This document shows positions 1-9,200 of a stretch of DNA of 64,000 bases, one piece after another. The notes beneath the pieces were generated by a model. That model was given only the letters and a program-made list of their open reading frames with translations. It did not search any database and was not told where the DNA came from. Source of the stretch: Polaribacter vadi (GTDB lineage: Bacteria > Bacteroidota > Bacteroidia > Flavobacteriales > Flavobacteriaceae); assembly GCF_018861005.1 (NCBI RefSeq), contig NZ_JAHKQL010000004.1:429459-493458 (forward strand). The letters run 5' to 3'. How positions within the stretch are numbered: the stretch's first letter is position 1; each line of letters opens with the position of its first letter. A program made the translations under genes and the position numbers.

Positions 1-757
1 TAGCTATGATTTCTGCAATATCTACAGGTTGTAAGTTTTTAGGATCACATTCATCAGTTAACACAGAAATTGCAGCACAAGGTAAATTTAGTTGTTTGGC
101 AACAATTACTTCTGGAACTGTACTCATACCAACAGCGTCAGCTTCTAAAATTTGTAACATTCTATATTCTGCCCTAGTTTCTAATTGAGGACCTAATACA
201 CTTGCATAAGTTCCTTGATGTAAAAGAATATTTTCTGTTTTTGCTACTTCAATGATTTTTGAGTTGATTTCTTTTGAATATGGTGCTAACATATCTGCAA
301 AAATATTACCAAAAGTATTTGCCCCTTTAAATGCTAATGGAGATTGACCTTGTAAGTTTATATGATCTTCTATCAACATTAAATCGCCTTTTTTGTAAGA
401 TAAATTAATTGCACCTGCAGCATTAGAAATTAGCAAATTTTTGATTCCTAGACCGTGCATTGTTCTAATTCCGTAAGTAACTTCCCAAGGAGTATAACCT
501 TCATATAAATGAAAACGACCAGACATTACAAGTACTTTTTTGCCTGATAATTCTCCGTAAATTAATTTACCAGAATGAAACTCTACAGTTGCCACTGGAA
601 AATTCGGAATATCTTTATACGCAATTTCTATTTCTATAGAAATTTCATCAACTAATTTACCTAATCCTGTTCCTAAAACAATCCCTATTTCTGGATTTGC
701 TAATCCTTTTTGAGTTAAAAAATGGATGGTTTCTTTTAATTGATTTTGTTTGGTCAT
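1..757 (-). CDS. punA: Purine nucleoside phosphorylase (3' end cut by window edge)
   Basis: Cleaves purine nucleosides with phosphate to give the base and (deoxy)ribose-1-phosphate in the cytoplasm. The first 252 residues are present and roughly the last 20 lie beyond the left edge. Visible family motifs are the phosphate loop GTGLGKL near residue 29, GRFHLYEGY at 80-88, SNAAGAIN near 111, GPQLET with Glu193, and VGMSTVPE with Met211. At the purine-recognition position, where trimeric 6-oxopurine enzymes carry Thr-Asn, this protein reads LTDECDP with Asp235. That residue could favour adenine. It is the last gene seen of the minus-strand arsenosugar-type unit, separated from the preceding T9SS gene by 89 bp that hold a palindromic repeat. 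A link to removing adenine from an arsenical nucleoside is my inference; plain purine salvage is the alternative. Confidence 0.92.
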   Translation of the reverse strand, partial: MTKQNQLKETIHFLTQKGLANPEIGIVLGTGLGKLVDEISIEIEIAYKDIPNFPVATVEFHSGKLIYGELSGKKVLVMSGRFHLYEGYTPWEVTYGIRTMHGLGIKNLLISNAAGAINLSYKKGDLMLIEDHINLQGQSPLAFKGANTFGNIFADMLAPYSKEINSKIIEVAKTENILLHQGTYASVLGPQLETRAEYRMLQILEADAVGMSTVPEVIVAKQLNLPCAAISVLTDECDPKNLQPVDIAEIIA

Positions 758-771
758 ATTATATTAATTTA

Positions 772-842
772 TCATTGAGAGTTTACAAAGCAATCTCTTT
801 TTAAATAACAGATTGCTTCATTCGTTCTTCTTTCTCAATGAC
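772..842. repeat. Nested palindromic intergenic repeat (REP-like)
   Basis: Two nested inverted repeats fill the spacer between the T9SS gene and punA. The outer arms TCATTGAGA (772-780) and TCTCAATGA (833-841) are perfect 9-bp complements. The inner arms AAGCAATCT (788-796) and AGATTGCTT (810-818) are also perfect 9-bp complements around an AT-rich 13-base loop. The CATTGAGA...GCAATCT pattern resembles REP-like palindromes scattered through many Bacteroidota genomes, which is from memory and not a search. It could fold in the mRNA and act as a processing site or partial terminator ahead of punA. Confidence 0.7.
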
Positions 843-846
843 GTTT

Positions 847-1548
847 TTATTGTATCACTAATTTTTGTGTTTTCGTTTTACCATCAACATTAATTTTAGC
901 CAAATAAATCCCTTTGTTAAAAGAAGAAATATCTATGCTATTATTTGTGATTTTAGATTGATGAAAAACTTGTTTTCCTAAAACATTAAAAATACGTATT
1001 TCAACAGAAACAGCATCAATATTTGAGAGTTGAATCTTGTTTTTTGCTGGATTTGGGTAAAAAGATATTTTATCAATTTTAACCTCATCAATATTTAAAA
1101 CTGAGCAATTATTTGATGAAAAAGAGGTAAAAGTTCCTAAATCCCAAAAATGATCGAAATCTAAACAATAGAAAAATACTTTATCAAAATCAGCTATATT
1201 TTTACCATTAGGTATAGCAACTGTAAAACTCTGTCTGCCTGAAGCTTGTGTTAAACCAATTTCGAAATGGTTTAAATTTGCTATTAAGGTTGTAGCTAAA
1301 ACATCATCAGAAATACCATTGGAATCTACCAAAAAAGCTCTAACATCTGGCCCAGGAGCTGTTCTAAAATTACTTCCTAAATTTAATGTAATTGTATTAT
1401 TTGTATTTAAAATAAGAGTCACATCACCAACAACATTATAAGAATCTTGGTCTGGATTGTTACCAAAACCCATTAAAGTTTCTGCACATTGTGCATTAAT
1501 TTGTAGGTAAGAAAGACTTAAAAAAGTAATAAGTAATAGTTTTTTCAT
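847..1548 (-). CDS. Secreted protein with type IX secretion C-terminal tail
   Basis: 233 residues with a Sec signal peptide (about residues 1-19, ending INAQ) and a typical Por_Sor_Tail at about 165-233. The tail has FYPNPAKNKI, then a V-E-I-R-I-F-N-V-L-G-K strand and a closing KGIYLAKI...KLVIQ. The protein should be exported by Sec and then carried through the outer membrane by the type IX system. The middle of about 140 residues is small and beta-rich, with an NN-C pair of cysteines, and I do not recognise its family. It starts 6 bp after the glycosyltransferase gene ends, so it is co-transcribed with the arsenosugar-type genes. Its role there is unknown. Confidence 0.85.
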   Translation of the reverse strand: MKKLLLITFLSLSYLQINAQCAETLMGFGNNPDQDSYNVVGDVTLILNTNNTITLNLGSNFRTAPGPDVRAFLVDSNGISDDVLATTLIANLNHFEIGLTQASGRQSFTVAIPNGKNIADFDKVFFYCLDFDHFWDLGTFTSFSSNNCSVLNIDEVKIDKISFYPNPAKNKIQLSNIDAVSVEIRIFNVLGKQVFHQSKITNNSIDISSFNKGIYLAKINVDGKTKTQKLVIQ

Positions 1549-1554
1549 AAGAGA

Positions 1555-2166
1555 TTATTTAACATTTATAAACTTTGACATAATTTCTGGGATATCAATA
1601 ATATCCTCATATACATCTATGTCGTTTTTAAATGCTAATAATTTCACTTTTTTATTTTTTAAATCTAATAATGTATCTTTTCTTACAGTTTCTGTTCCCC
1701 AACTTTTATTTTTGAATACTTTTTCTTGTAATGCATTCATCCCTAAAAGATAATAACCACCATCTTCTGCAGGCCCAATAACTACATCATTATTATCTAA
1801 TTGAAGAAAAGCATTATCAATATTTTCTGATGATAAATTGTACAAATCACTACCAATAATCATTACTTTTTCGTAACCTAAATCAAACCCATTTTTAAAA
1901 GCGTTTAACATTCTAATTCCTAAATCTTCACCAAATTGTTGATGCTTTTGATAAATTTTAGCATCCCAAATGTCATTTTCTCTAACTTTAACAGAATAAT
2001 AAACAGCTTTATCTGCATTTACTTGCAATGAAACATCTCTGGTTTTTTGGAGTAAGAATTTATAGATTTCTAAGGCAGTTTCATCTCCAACCGTTTTTGC
2101 TAAACGTGTTTTTGCTTTACCTAATTCTGGGTTTCTTGTAAATATTAATAGCAAGTTTTTACTCAT
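1555..2166 (-). CDS. TIGR04282-type (DUF2064) rSAM/arsenosugar-associated glycosyltransferase
   Basis: 203 residues, the usual length for the DUF2064/TIGR04282 family, a CofC-like GT-A nucleotidyl/glycosyl transferase group that travels with the radical SAM enzyme ArsS. The N-terminus MSKNLLLIFTRNPELGKAKTRL gives the nucleotide-binding start with the conserved NPxxGKxKTRL pattern. Further on are MIIGSDLYNLS (the Asp of the metal/sugar site, near 108-113) and GPAEDGGYYLLGM. No signal peptide, so cytosolic. The start codon overlaps the end of the upstream rhodanese gene by 8 bp. Family assignment follows the motifs; attachment of a sugar to an arsenical is inferred from the annotated association with ArsS, not shown here. 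Confidence 0.85.
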   Translation of the reverse strand: MSKNLLLIFTRNPELGKAKTRLAKTVGDETALEIYKFLLQKTRDVSLQVNADKAVYYSVKVRENDIWDAKIYQKHQQFGEDLGIRMLNAFKNGFDLGYEKVMIIGSDLYNLSSENIDNAFLQLDNNDVVIGPAEDGGYYLLGMNALQEKVFKNKSWGTETVRKDTLLDLKNKKVKLLAFKNDIDVYEDIIDIPEIMSKFINVK

Positions 2167-2653
2167 AAACTTTCTCTCCTTTTTTTAGCCACTTGCTCCA
2201 GTTTTTATTAAAAGTATGTACTTTTTCTGTGTTATTTCCTAAAGTATCTATTACTTGAAAATCGGCATTTTTCCATTCGAAAATTCCACCATACAAATTA
2301 TAAACATTGGTATAACCTGCCTGAATTAATTTGTGCGCTACTGTTTCTGAACGAATACCTAAAGAGCAATACACGACAATTTTTGCTTTTTTATCTTCTG
2401 GCAATTTTGCAATAGTTTCTTTTAGTTTAAAATTATCGTAACCAACACAAATTGCATTTTCTAAATGACTTACTTTATACTCTTTTTCTTCTCTAGCATC
2501 CAATAAAATTGCATCCGTTTTTGGTAAAGCCAAAGTTTCTACAGACATGTATGGTACATTTCTAGTATTCCATTTTTCAAGTAATTTATCTAATTTTTTC
2601 TGCCCAAAAGTTGCTGAGCTTATTACTAAGAAAAGTAAAACTATTTTTTTCAT
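2159..2653 (-). CDS. Exported single-domain rhodanese
   Basis: 164 residues with a Sec signal peptide (MKKIVLLFLVISSATFGQ) and one rhodanese domain at about 35-135. The active loop CSLGIRS has the catalytic Cys96 and Arg101 in the C-X4-R arrangement typical of single-domain sulfurtransferases, and LLDAREEKEY and the YGGIFEW strand are also family-like. It should sit in the periplasm and handle sulfane sulfur, or bind an oxyanion or arsenical with the reactive cysteine. It lies 6 bp after the metallophosphoesterase-like gene and overlaps the glycosyltransferase gene by 8 bp, a tight operon. Rhodanese domains also serve in arsenate reduction, so a role with arsenic is plausible but unproven. 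Confidence 0.85.
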   Translation of the reverse strand: MKKIVLLFLVISSATFGQKKLDKLLEKWNTRNVPYMSVETLALPKTDAILLDAREEKEYKVSHLENAICVGYDNFKLKETIAKLPEDKKAKIVVYCSLGIRSETVAHKLIQAGYTNVYNLYGGIFEWKNADFQVIDTLGNNTEKVHTFNKNWSKWLKKGEKVYE

Positions 2654-2659
2654 ATAAGA

Positions 2660-3487
2660 TTATAATTGAATTCCAAAACCTTGTAAACCGCTTTCTATGG
2701 CTGGTAAAATTTCTGTATTATCCCAAATTCCTGTAACAATTGTTCTAGAATATTCTTCTGGCAACACCCCATTTTGCATTAATTTACTTGTTAATTTATA
2801 GTTATAAGTTAACGTTTTGTGCGTAAAATTAAACTGATTATTTGCATCATCTAAAATTGCATACCAAACAGAAGAATTACCATCATTTGCAGGCATACCT
2901 ATAACACCAGGGTTTAACCAAATTTTATTTTCTTGCTGATGATTAAAAGGCAAACCACAATGTCCAGAAATTATTACATTACTATTTGTAGCTTTAAAAT
3001 TAGGGCTTTTAACATCCCAATCTGTAGATTTATAAATAAATTCTGACACGTTAAAAAATGATCCGTGAACAACACTCACTTTTTTATTTGCGTAAGTAAA
3101 GTTAATATAATTTGGCAGCTTTTTTATAAAACTTAATGAATTTTCTGACAATTTACTTTGTGCATAAGGATACCAAAGTTGCGAAAAACTATCACATCTA
3201 GATCCTTCTCTAAAATCGCAACCACAATCTTCTGCATTTTCTCTAAGTTGTATTTCTACATTACCTAAAATACTTTTTGCTCCCCAAATTTTAAAAAGCT
3301 GAACTGCTTCTTCTGGTTGTGCACAATACCCAACAATATCTCCAGTACAAATACAGTTTTCTGGTGCAATGTTTTCTTTTTCAGAAATTTGTTTTAAAGC
3401 CTCTAAAGCTTGTAAATTACTGTAAACACCTCCAAAAACCAGCATTTTTCCTGATAGCTTGCCTAAGCTATGTGTTATTTGATCCAT
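2660..3487 (-). CDS. Metallophosphoesterase-like protein with degenerate metal site
   Basis: 275 residues, cytosolic, with the calcineurin-like fold of the YfcE/bacterial phosphoesterase group. Retained ligands are Asp50 in GDIVGYC, Asn76 in GN, His141 in VVHGS and His176 in SGHC, which is the set for one metal. The ligands of the other metal are lost: the usual D-x-H reads GVY (Gly20, Tyr22) and the last His of GHxH is Gly178. The His after GN is Val77. There is an unusual cysteine cluster: Cys45, Cys47, Cys54, Cys88, Cys90, Cys98 and Cys177. The gene overlaps the end of the symporter gene by 13 bp. It may be a one-metal enzyme or a binding protein; a normal two-metal phosphatase looks unlikely. 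Confidence 0.8.
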   Translation of the reverse strand: MDQITHSLGKLSGKMLVFGGVYSNLQALEALKQISEKENIAPENCICTGDIVGYCAQPEEAVQLFKIWGAKSILGNVEIQLRENAEDCGCDFREGSRCDSFSQLWYPYAQSKLSENSLSFIKKLPNYINFTYANKKVSVVHGSFFNVSEFIYKSTDWDVKSPNFKATNSNVIISGHCGLPFNHQQENKIWLNPGVIGMPANDGNSSVWYAILDDANNQFNFTHKTLTYNYKLTSKLMQNGVLPEEYSRTIVTGIWDNTEILPAIESGLQGFGIQL

Positions 3488-4815
3488 TTAGGAATAAAAT
3501 ATAAAATGATACAACTTAAAATTCCCCATAAATTTACCCAAAGTAAACTTGCATATTTACCTTCTGTAAAAATTAAAGCCTGAGGAAAAGCATTAAAAAC
3601 TAATAAGATTCCAAAAACCAAACCACAACCAATAGACAAGTAAAAGCTAATTTTTGGCACTTTATATTTCCAGAAAATAAACATTGGTGTAAGCCCAATA
3701 ACCATAGTTCCAGAAATGGTAGTTGCAGATAGAATTTCTGCATTTAAAAAAACGGGTATTGTACCTAAAACAGCAACTGCAATCATTGCAATTCTACCAA
3801 AAGAAACGGATTTTCCTAAATTTAAATCTACTGCTAACAATTTAGAAAACGACGAAAATGTAGAATCTAAGGTAGATGCTGCAGAAGTAATCATTATAAA
3901 ATTAATAACCAATAAAATAACTACGCCAAATGCTTTACCCACTTCTACAGCAGCTTGCCCTTTTAAGCCTTGTGATTGTGCATAAATACCAATAAAACTA
4001 AAAAAGATAATACAAAAAGCACCTAAAAGACCTGCCCACAAAAAACTTCTTCTGGTAACTTTAGGACTAGAAATAAAACCTCTATCTGTTAAAACAGGAT
4101 CGTGAAAAGGATAACTAAATGATTGTAAAAGTGCTGCGAAAAAGAGGTTTAAACCAAGCTCAAAACTCCAAGTTCCTGAATTTATTATTTCTTTGGATGA
4201 AAAATCATCTGTAGCAAAAATAGTTCCTAAAATAACGATGAGTAAAACAGAAAATAAAACCATTTGAATTACATCTGTAAATATAGAGCTACTTAAACCA
4301 CCTTTTAATGCATAACTTAAAGTTAATAGGGTAAAAACAACAATTGACCAATAATAAGGTGTACTCCCTTGTGCACCAAAATAATTACCAATAACCATAG
4401 TGTTACTCCAAACCTCATTAAACAAACGAAAAGCTATTAAAATAGAAAAAATAGCTACTGCTTTTTTACCGAATTTTGTGGTTAAAAACTCGTGAATGCT
4501 TTTATAGTTTCCTTTTGTTCTTAATTGATAAATAACAATACCTGCAACTGCAAAAGACAAATAATAACCTGCATAGGCTACACCACCAACCAAACCATAA
4601 TCTAAACCTAGATTTGCTGCATTTGTTATGCTTTTTGCAAAAATCCAGGAGATGATTAAACTACCTGTTAATACTAAAGTATTTGGCGCCTTCTTTTTAT
4701 GAACAGCTTTAAAAAACTCATCTGTTGTTTTTGCTAGTGGCGATAAAAAGAACATGATTAAACTTGAACATATTACTAAAAGCCATTGCCAATTTATTAC
4801 ATCCATATTATTCAT
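3475..4815 (-). CDS. Sodium:solute symporter (SSS family)
   Basis: 446 residues with about 13 hydrophobic segments, the size and pattern of the SSS (Na+/solute) family. The early motif VGGVAYAGYYLSFAVAG and the IHEFLTTKFGKKAVAIFS loop after segment 3 are typical, and SAASTLDSTFSSFSKLLAVD corresponds to the conserved sodium-site helix. It should import an unknown solute across the inner membrane. The gene overlaps the SusD gene upstream by 8 bp and the phosphoesterase-like gene downstream by 13 bp, so it is co-translated with both. Context suggests that it takes up what the SusC/SusD pair brings into the periplasm. The substrate cannot be read from the sequence. Confidence 0.88.
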   Translation of the reverse strand: MNNMDVINWQWLLVICSSLIMFFLSPLAKTTDEFFKAVHKKKAPNTLVLTGSLIISWIFAKSITNAANLGLDYGLVGGVAYAGYYLSFAVAGIVIYQLRTKGNYKSIHEFLTTKFGKKAVAIFSILIAFRLFNEVWSNTMVIGNYFGAQGSTPYYWSIVVFTLLTLSYALKGGLSSSIFTDVIQMVLFSVLLIVILGTIFATDDFSSKEIINSGTWSFELGLNLFFAALLQSFSYPFHDPVLTDRGFISSPKVTRRSFLWAGLLGAFCIIFFSFIGIYAQSQGLKGQAAVEVGKAFGVVILLVINFIMITSAASTLDSTFSSFSKLLAVDLNLGKSVSFGRIAMIAVAVLGTIPVFLNAEILSATTISGTMVIGLTPMFIFWKYKVPKISFYLSIGCGLVFGILLVFNAFPQALIFTEGKYASLLWVNLWGILSCIILYFIPKWIK

Positions 4816-6244
4816 TCCACCAAACTTTTACATCTAAACTATTACCATTTGTAGCTGCTTCTGCAACACTATAATTCTCTTGATTTAAAGTTGCTGCTTC
4901 TGCAGGATAAGGCATTCTTGCAGGAATTAAACCGTTATTTAAACTTGCAGCAACATCTTTTAATGCAGGAAAACCTGTTCTTCTATACTCAACCCAACCT
5001 TCATAACCATTAATTACAGCTGCAATCCATTTTTGAGTGATAATTTGCGATAAAGGTGATGTACCAGCATTATAATTTGCATTACCATTTAAATAATTTG
5101 TTGGTAAATCTGTGTTCCAATATTCAAAAGCTTGTGCAACTCCTAAATTATACAAAGTTTCTGCATCTGTAGAAATGTATCCTTTTAATGCAGCTTCTGC
5201 TAATAAAAAGCTGGTTTCCCAAGCTGTCATAAAATTAGCATCTAAAGTAGATGTATCTTCTCTAAAAATAGTACCTGCAAGCGAATAATCTGCTATTGCT
5301 ATAGAAGTTGTAGATGAATTAATCCCGTTAATTAATCCATTAAACTCATTTGCTGTAGAATTGGCAAAAGTTCTAAAAAATGTTGACATTCTATTATCAT
5401 TTAAATCAAACAAAATTTCTTTCATAGTTTCAGACATTACAAAGTTATTGAAATCTCCAACTCTTAGTTGAGCTAATCTAAAACTGTTAGGTTCAGAATT
5501 TGTAAAATCAAATACTGCATTCTCTGTATTTGTGCTGATGTAATTGCCATTATTAAATAAAGTTTGTAATTCTGCAGAAACATCAACCTTATCAGAAATA
5601 CGAATTAAATATTTTATTTTTAAAGAATTAGCAAACTGAATCCAAGATTGTAAATCGCCATTAAATAGAATATCACCTTCTAGAGCAATTGAACTTGTAT
5701 AAGCGTTAATAGCTGCAATACCTTTGTCTAGATTATCTAAAATTCCGTTTTCGTTTTGATAAATATCTTCTTGTAAATCGTATTGTGGAGTAACAGATCC
5801 ATCAACTCCATTAAAAGCATCAAAATAAGGAACATCACCAAATAAATCTGTTAAACCAGCAGCCATATATGCTTTTAAAATTAAAGCAGGCCCTTCGTAA
5901 ACAGCATAAGCAGCTGTTTCTCTACTCTGATTTAAAATGATTTCATTATCACGTAAATTAACGTAAAAAATAGACCAAGGATTACCCCCTAATTGTGGAC
6001 TTTTTAAATCGTGTCTATCAAATAAATTAAAATCTAAAGCTGTTCTGTGTTGTGCTAATAAATCTCCTGCAACAAAACCTTCGTAACTCATTTGTTCACC
6101 AAAATCGTAAATAACTTGTCTTAACAACAAACTGGGTTGTACAGCAACTGGAGCATTTGGGTTGGTATTTATCTCTTCAAAATCTTTGGTGCAACTTGTA
6201 GTTATAAATGCTAAAATTGCGAATATGTATATAATTTTTTTCAT
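4808..6244 (-). CDS. SusD/RagB-like outer-membrane lipoprotein (SusD-like_2 type)
   Basis: 478 residues. I place the start at the ATG opening MKKIIYIF, because it gives a clean lipoprotein signal with lipobox TTSC (Cys18); an upstream in-frame ATG at 6271 would add nine polar residues. The PSLLLRQVIYDF start, the DLFGDVPYFDAF motif and the C-terminal KWIAAVINGYEGWVEYRRTG segment match the SusD-like_2 group, in which partners are not limited to glycans. It caps the SusC partner on the cell surface. The SusC gene ends 38 bp upstream and the symporter gene overlaps its end by 8 bp. The ligand is unknown; an arsenical or a nucleoside is a guess from context. Confidence 0.88.
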   Translation of the reverse strand: MKKIIYIFAILAFITTSCTKDFEEINTNPNAPVAVQPSLLLRQVIYDFGEQMSYEGFVAGDLLAQHRTALDFNLFDRHDLKSPQLGGNPWSIFYVNLRDNEIILNQSRETAAYAVYEGPALILKAYMAAGLTDLFGDVPYFDAFNGVDGSVTPQYDLQEDIYQNENGILDNLDKGIAAINAYTSSIALEGDILFNGDLQSWIQFANSLKIKYLIRISDKVDVSAELQTLFNNGNYISTNTENAVFDFTNSEPNSFRLAQLRVGDFNNFVMSETMKEILFDLNDNRMSTFFRTFANSTANEFNGLINGINSSTTSIAIADYSLAGTIFREDTSTLDANFMTAWETSFLLAEAALKGYISTDAETLYNLGVAQAFEYWNTDLPTNYLNGNANYNAGTSPLSQIITQKWIAAVINGYEGWVEYRRTGFPALKDVAASLNNGLIPARMPYPAEAATLNQENYSVAEAATNGNSLDVKVWWNE

Positions 6245-6282
6245 TGTATTATTTTTTATTTCGATTTTCACCTTAGTGAAAA

Positions 6283-9200
6283 CTAGAAGTTAAAACCTAC
6301 TTTAAAACCTAAACTTCTGCTAGTTGCATAACTCATATCTTCAACTCCACTTACAAAACCATTACCTTGTACAGCAACTTGCTCTGGATCGAAATGCGGG
6401 TTTTCTGTAATTACAAATAAGTTATTACCTATAAAAGAAAAGTTCATTGTAGACGGGTTTTTTAACCCTAAAAAACCTTCGTTTAACTCTAAAACGTAAC
6501 CAATTGAAAATTGACGTAATTTTAAAAAAGAAGCATCATACACATTATTTTCTTCGTGATTTCTATCGTAAAACTGTCTATAATAACTTTCTGCAGTTAC
6601 TGCAACAGTATTAGGTAAACCTGTATTTACATTAACCCCTTGTGCAATAATACCTGCATCTGGTCTGTAGGCTGTTTCTGCTAATTGCCCACCAACATTA
6701 CCTAAAGCTCTTGTTCTAGATACCATTTCTCCTCCTTGTCTCCAATCAAACAAAAAGCTTGCATTCCAGTTTTTGTAACTAAAAGAATTGTTCCACCCTA
6801 AAGTAAAATCTGGATTGTAATTCCCAATTTTTATCAACTCATTATTGGCAATATATCTTCCATCATCATCTAATAAAAATTCTCCATCAGCATTTTTTTC
6901 ATAACCTGTTCCATACATATCTCCTATTTGACCTCCTTCTTCTACTTGAAACCAAACTGTTTGATTAGCACTGTCGTATATTCTGCTATAAGCTAAAGTT
7001 AAACGACCATCATTTTGAGGTAAATCTTTAATTACAGATTTGTTACTTGCAAAATTAAAAGTGGTATTCCATTTAAAATTTTCATTTCTAATAGGTGTAC
7101 CACCTAAAATAATTTCTACACCACTTGTATTTACTTTTCCTCCATTAATTACTTGCTGATTATAACCTGAAGAAATTGGAATTGGTAAAGAAATAATTTG
7201 ATCTTTTGTTGTAGCATTATAATATGTAAAATCGATATTTAATCGATCTTTAAAGAAACGCAAATCTGCCCCCAACTCATAAGACGTAGTAATTTCTGGT
7301 TTTAAATCTGAATTTGGTATAAAATCTTGATTGCTAAAAGTGGCTTGACCATTAAAAGTTGTTTGAGATACAAACGCGCCTGAAGTTTGATAAGGATCTG
7401 TATCATTACCCACTTGCGCAACACTTGCTCTTAATTTTGCAAACGAAATATTTTCTGGCAATTCTGTGTAGTTTGATAAAATAAAACTAGTAGATACTGA
7501 TGGATAAAAGAATGATGTGCCATCTACAGAAAAAGGTGTAGCCAAAGCACTAGACCAATCATTACGTCCTGTAATATCTAAAAACAGATAATCTTTGTAC
7601 CCTAATTTTGCAATTCCGTAAAGCGAGTTGATTCGTTTTTTAGATTCGAACTCAAAAACCTCTATAGGCGAAGCTGCATTATTTAAACTAAAAATACCTG
7701 GCTGAGCCAAATTTGTAGTTTGTGTTTGTTTGGTAGATGCATTTTGGTCTAAACGATTTCCTCCAAATGAAACATCATAAGAAACATCACCAAAATTATT
7801 ATTGTAATTAATTAAAAAATCTGTATTAATTTCTCTGTAAAAAACATCGTGCTCTGCATACGCTCCGTTTTTAAAGCGATTGCTACTAAAATTACGTTTA
7901 AACTCTCTATTTTCTGATGAAAAATCCATCCCAGAACGTAAAGAAACACTTAAATTATCTGTAAAATAATGTTGTAAGGCAATGTTACCAAAAACACGAT
8001 CTCTATTAAATGAGTTTGTGTTTTCGTTTAAAATAAAAAACGGATTATCGAAATACGTATAGTTAAATGAATATTGTTGCACACCTTCTAAACCAGGTTG
8101 CCAATAATTGCGTAAATTATCTATATTCAACGATCTTGGCCCCCAAGCTACTAAAGAATAATTGGCGTTTTCACTACCATAACCATTTGCTGGTCTATTA
8201 TCTGAACTTGAGTTTACATAATTTATAGAACTTGTAATTTTTGTTTTTTCTGATGGGTTAAAATTTAGTTTTAAAGCAGCTGTTTTTCGTTCTAAATTTA
8301 CACCAGGAATTATAGACTCACTATCTAAATCTGTAATAGACAATCTGTAAGAGCCTCTTTCAAAACTATCGTTAATGGCTATATTATTAATGGTTGTAAC
8401 CCCTGTTTGATAAAAATCTTTTAAATTATCTGGGTTAGATTCAAATAAAGTTGGTGTAATCGACAAACCATTATACAAAGAAGTATCTCCACCTCTAACT
8501 ACTGTTCCATCTGCTAAAGTTACAGGAGAATCGAATTGAGGAATTAAATTACCTACATCTAATTTTGGCCCCCAAGAATAGGTAATTACATCATTTACTC
8601 CACTACCTAAACCATCTACATATTCAAAATTTCCTGAATTACCTTGTCCATATTCGTTTTGAAAATCAGGTAAACGAAAAGCAGAATCAAAAGTTATGGA
8701 TGAATTTATACTTACTCCTAATCCTTTTTTCTTACTACCATCTTTAGTATTAATAACAATAACTCCATTAGATGCACGTGTACCATATAAAGCTGCAGCA
8801 CTTGGCCCTTTTAAAACTGTTATAGATTCTATATCATCTGGATTTACATCCATAGCACCATTACCAAAATCAATTTCTTGAAAACCAGCAGCAGCTTCGT
8901 TTGTAAAATTAAATACTGAATTATTGTTTATTGGTGTACCATCTACAACAAAAAGCGGATTATTATTAGAGAAAGAAGCCTCACCTCGAATTGTAATTTT
9001 TGAAGATGAACCCACACCTGTTGCTCCTTGAGATATAGTTACACCTGCTAGTTTACCAGATAAATTATCTAAAAAATTTACTGTTTTTACATTAGCAACA
9101 TCTTTTGCTTTTATTTCTTGCACAACATAACCTAACTCTTTGGTTTTTCTATTTAAACCCAAAGCTGTTACAACAATTTCATCTAAACCTGTTTCATCTT

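Noticed and set aside
6..188. Plus-strand reading frame at the left edge
   Set aside because: It lies wholly inside the minus-strand punA gene, which shows clear family motifs.
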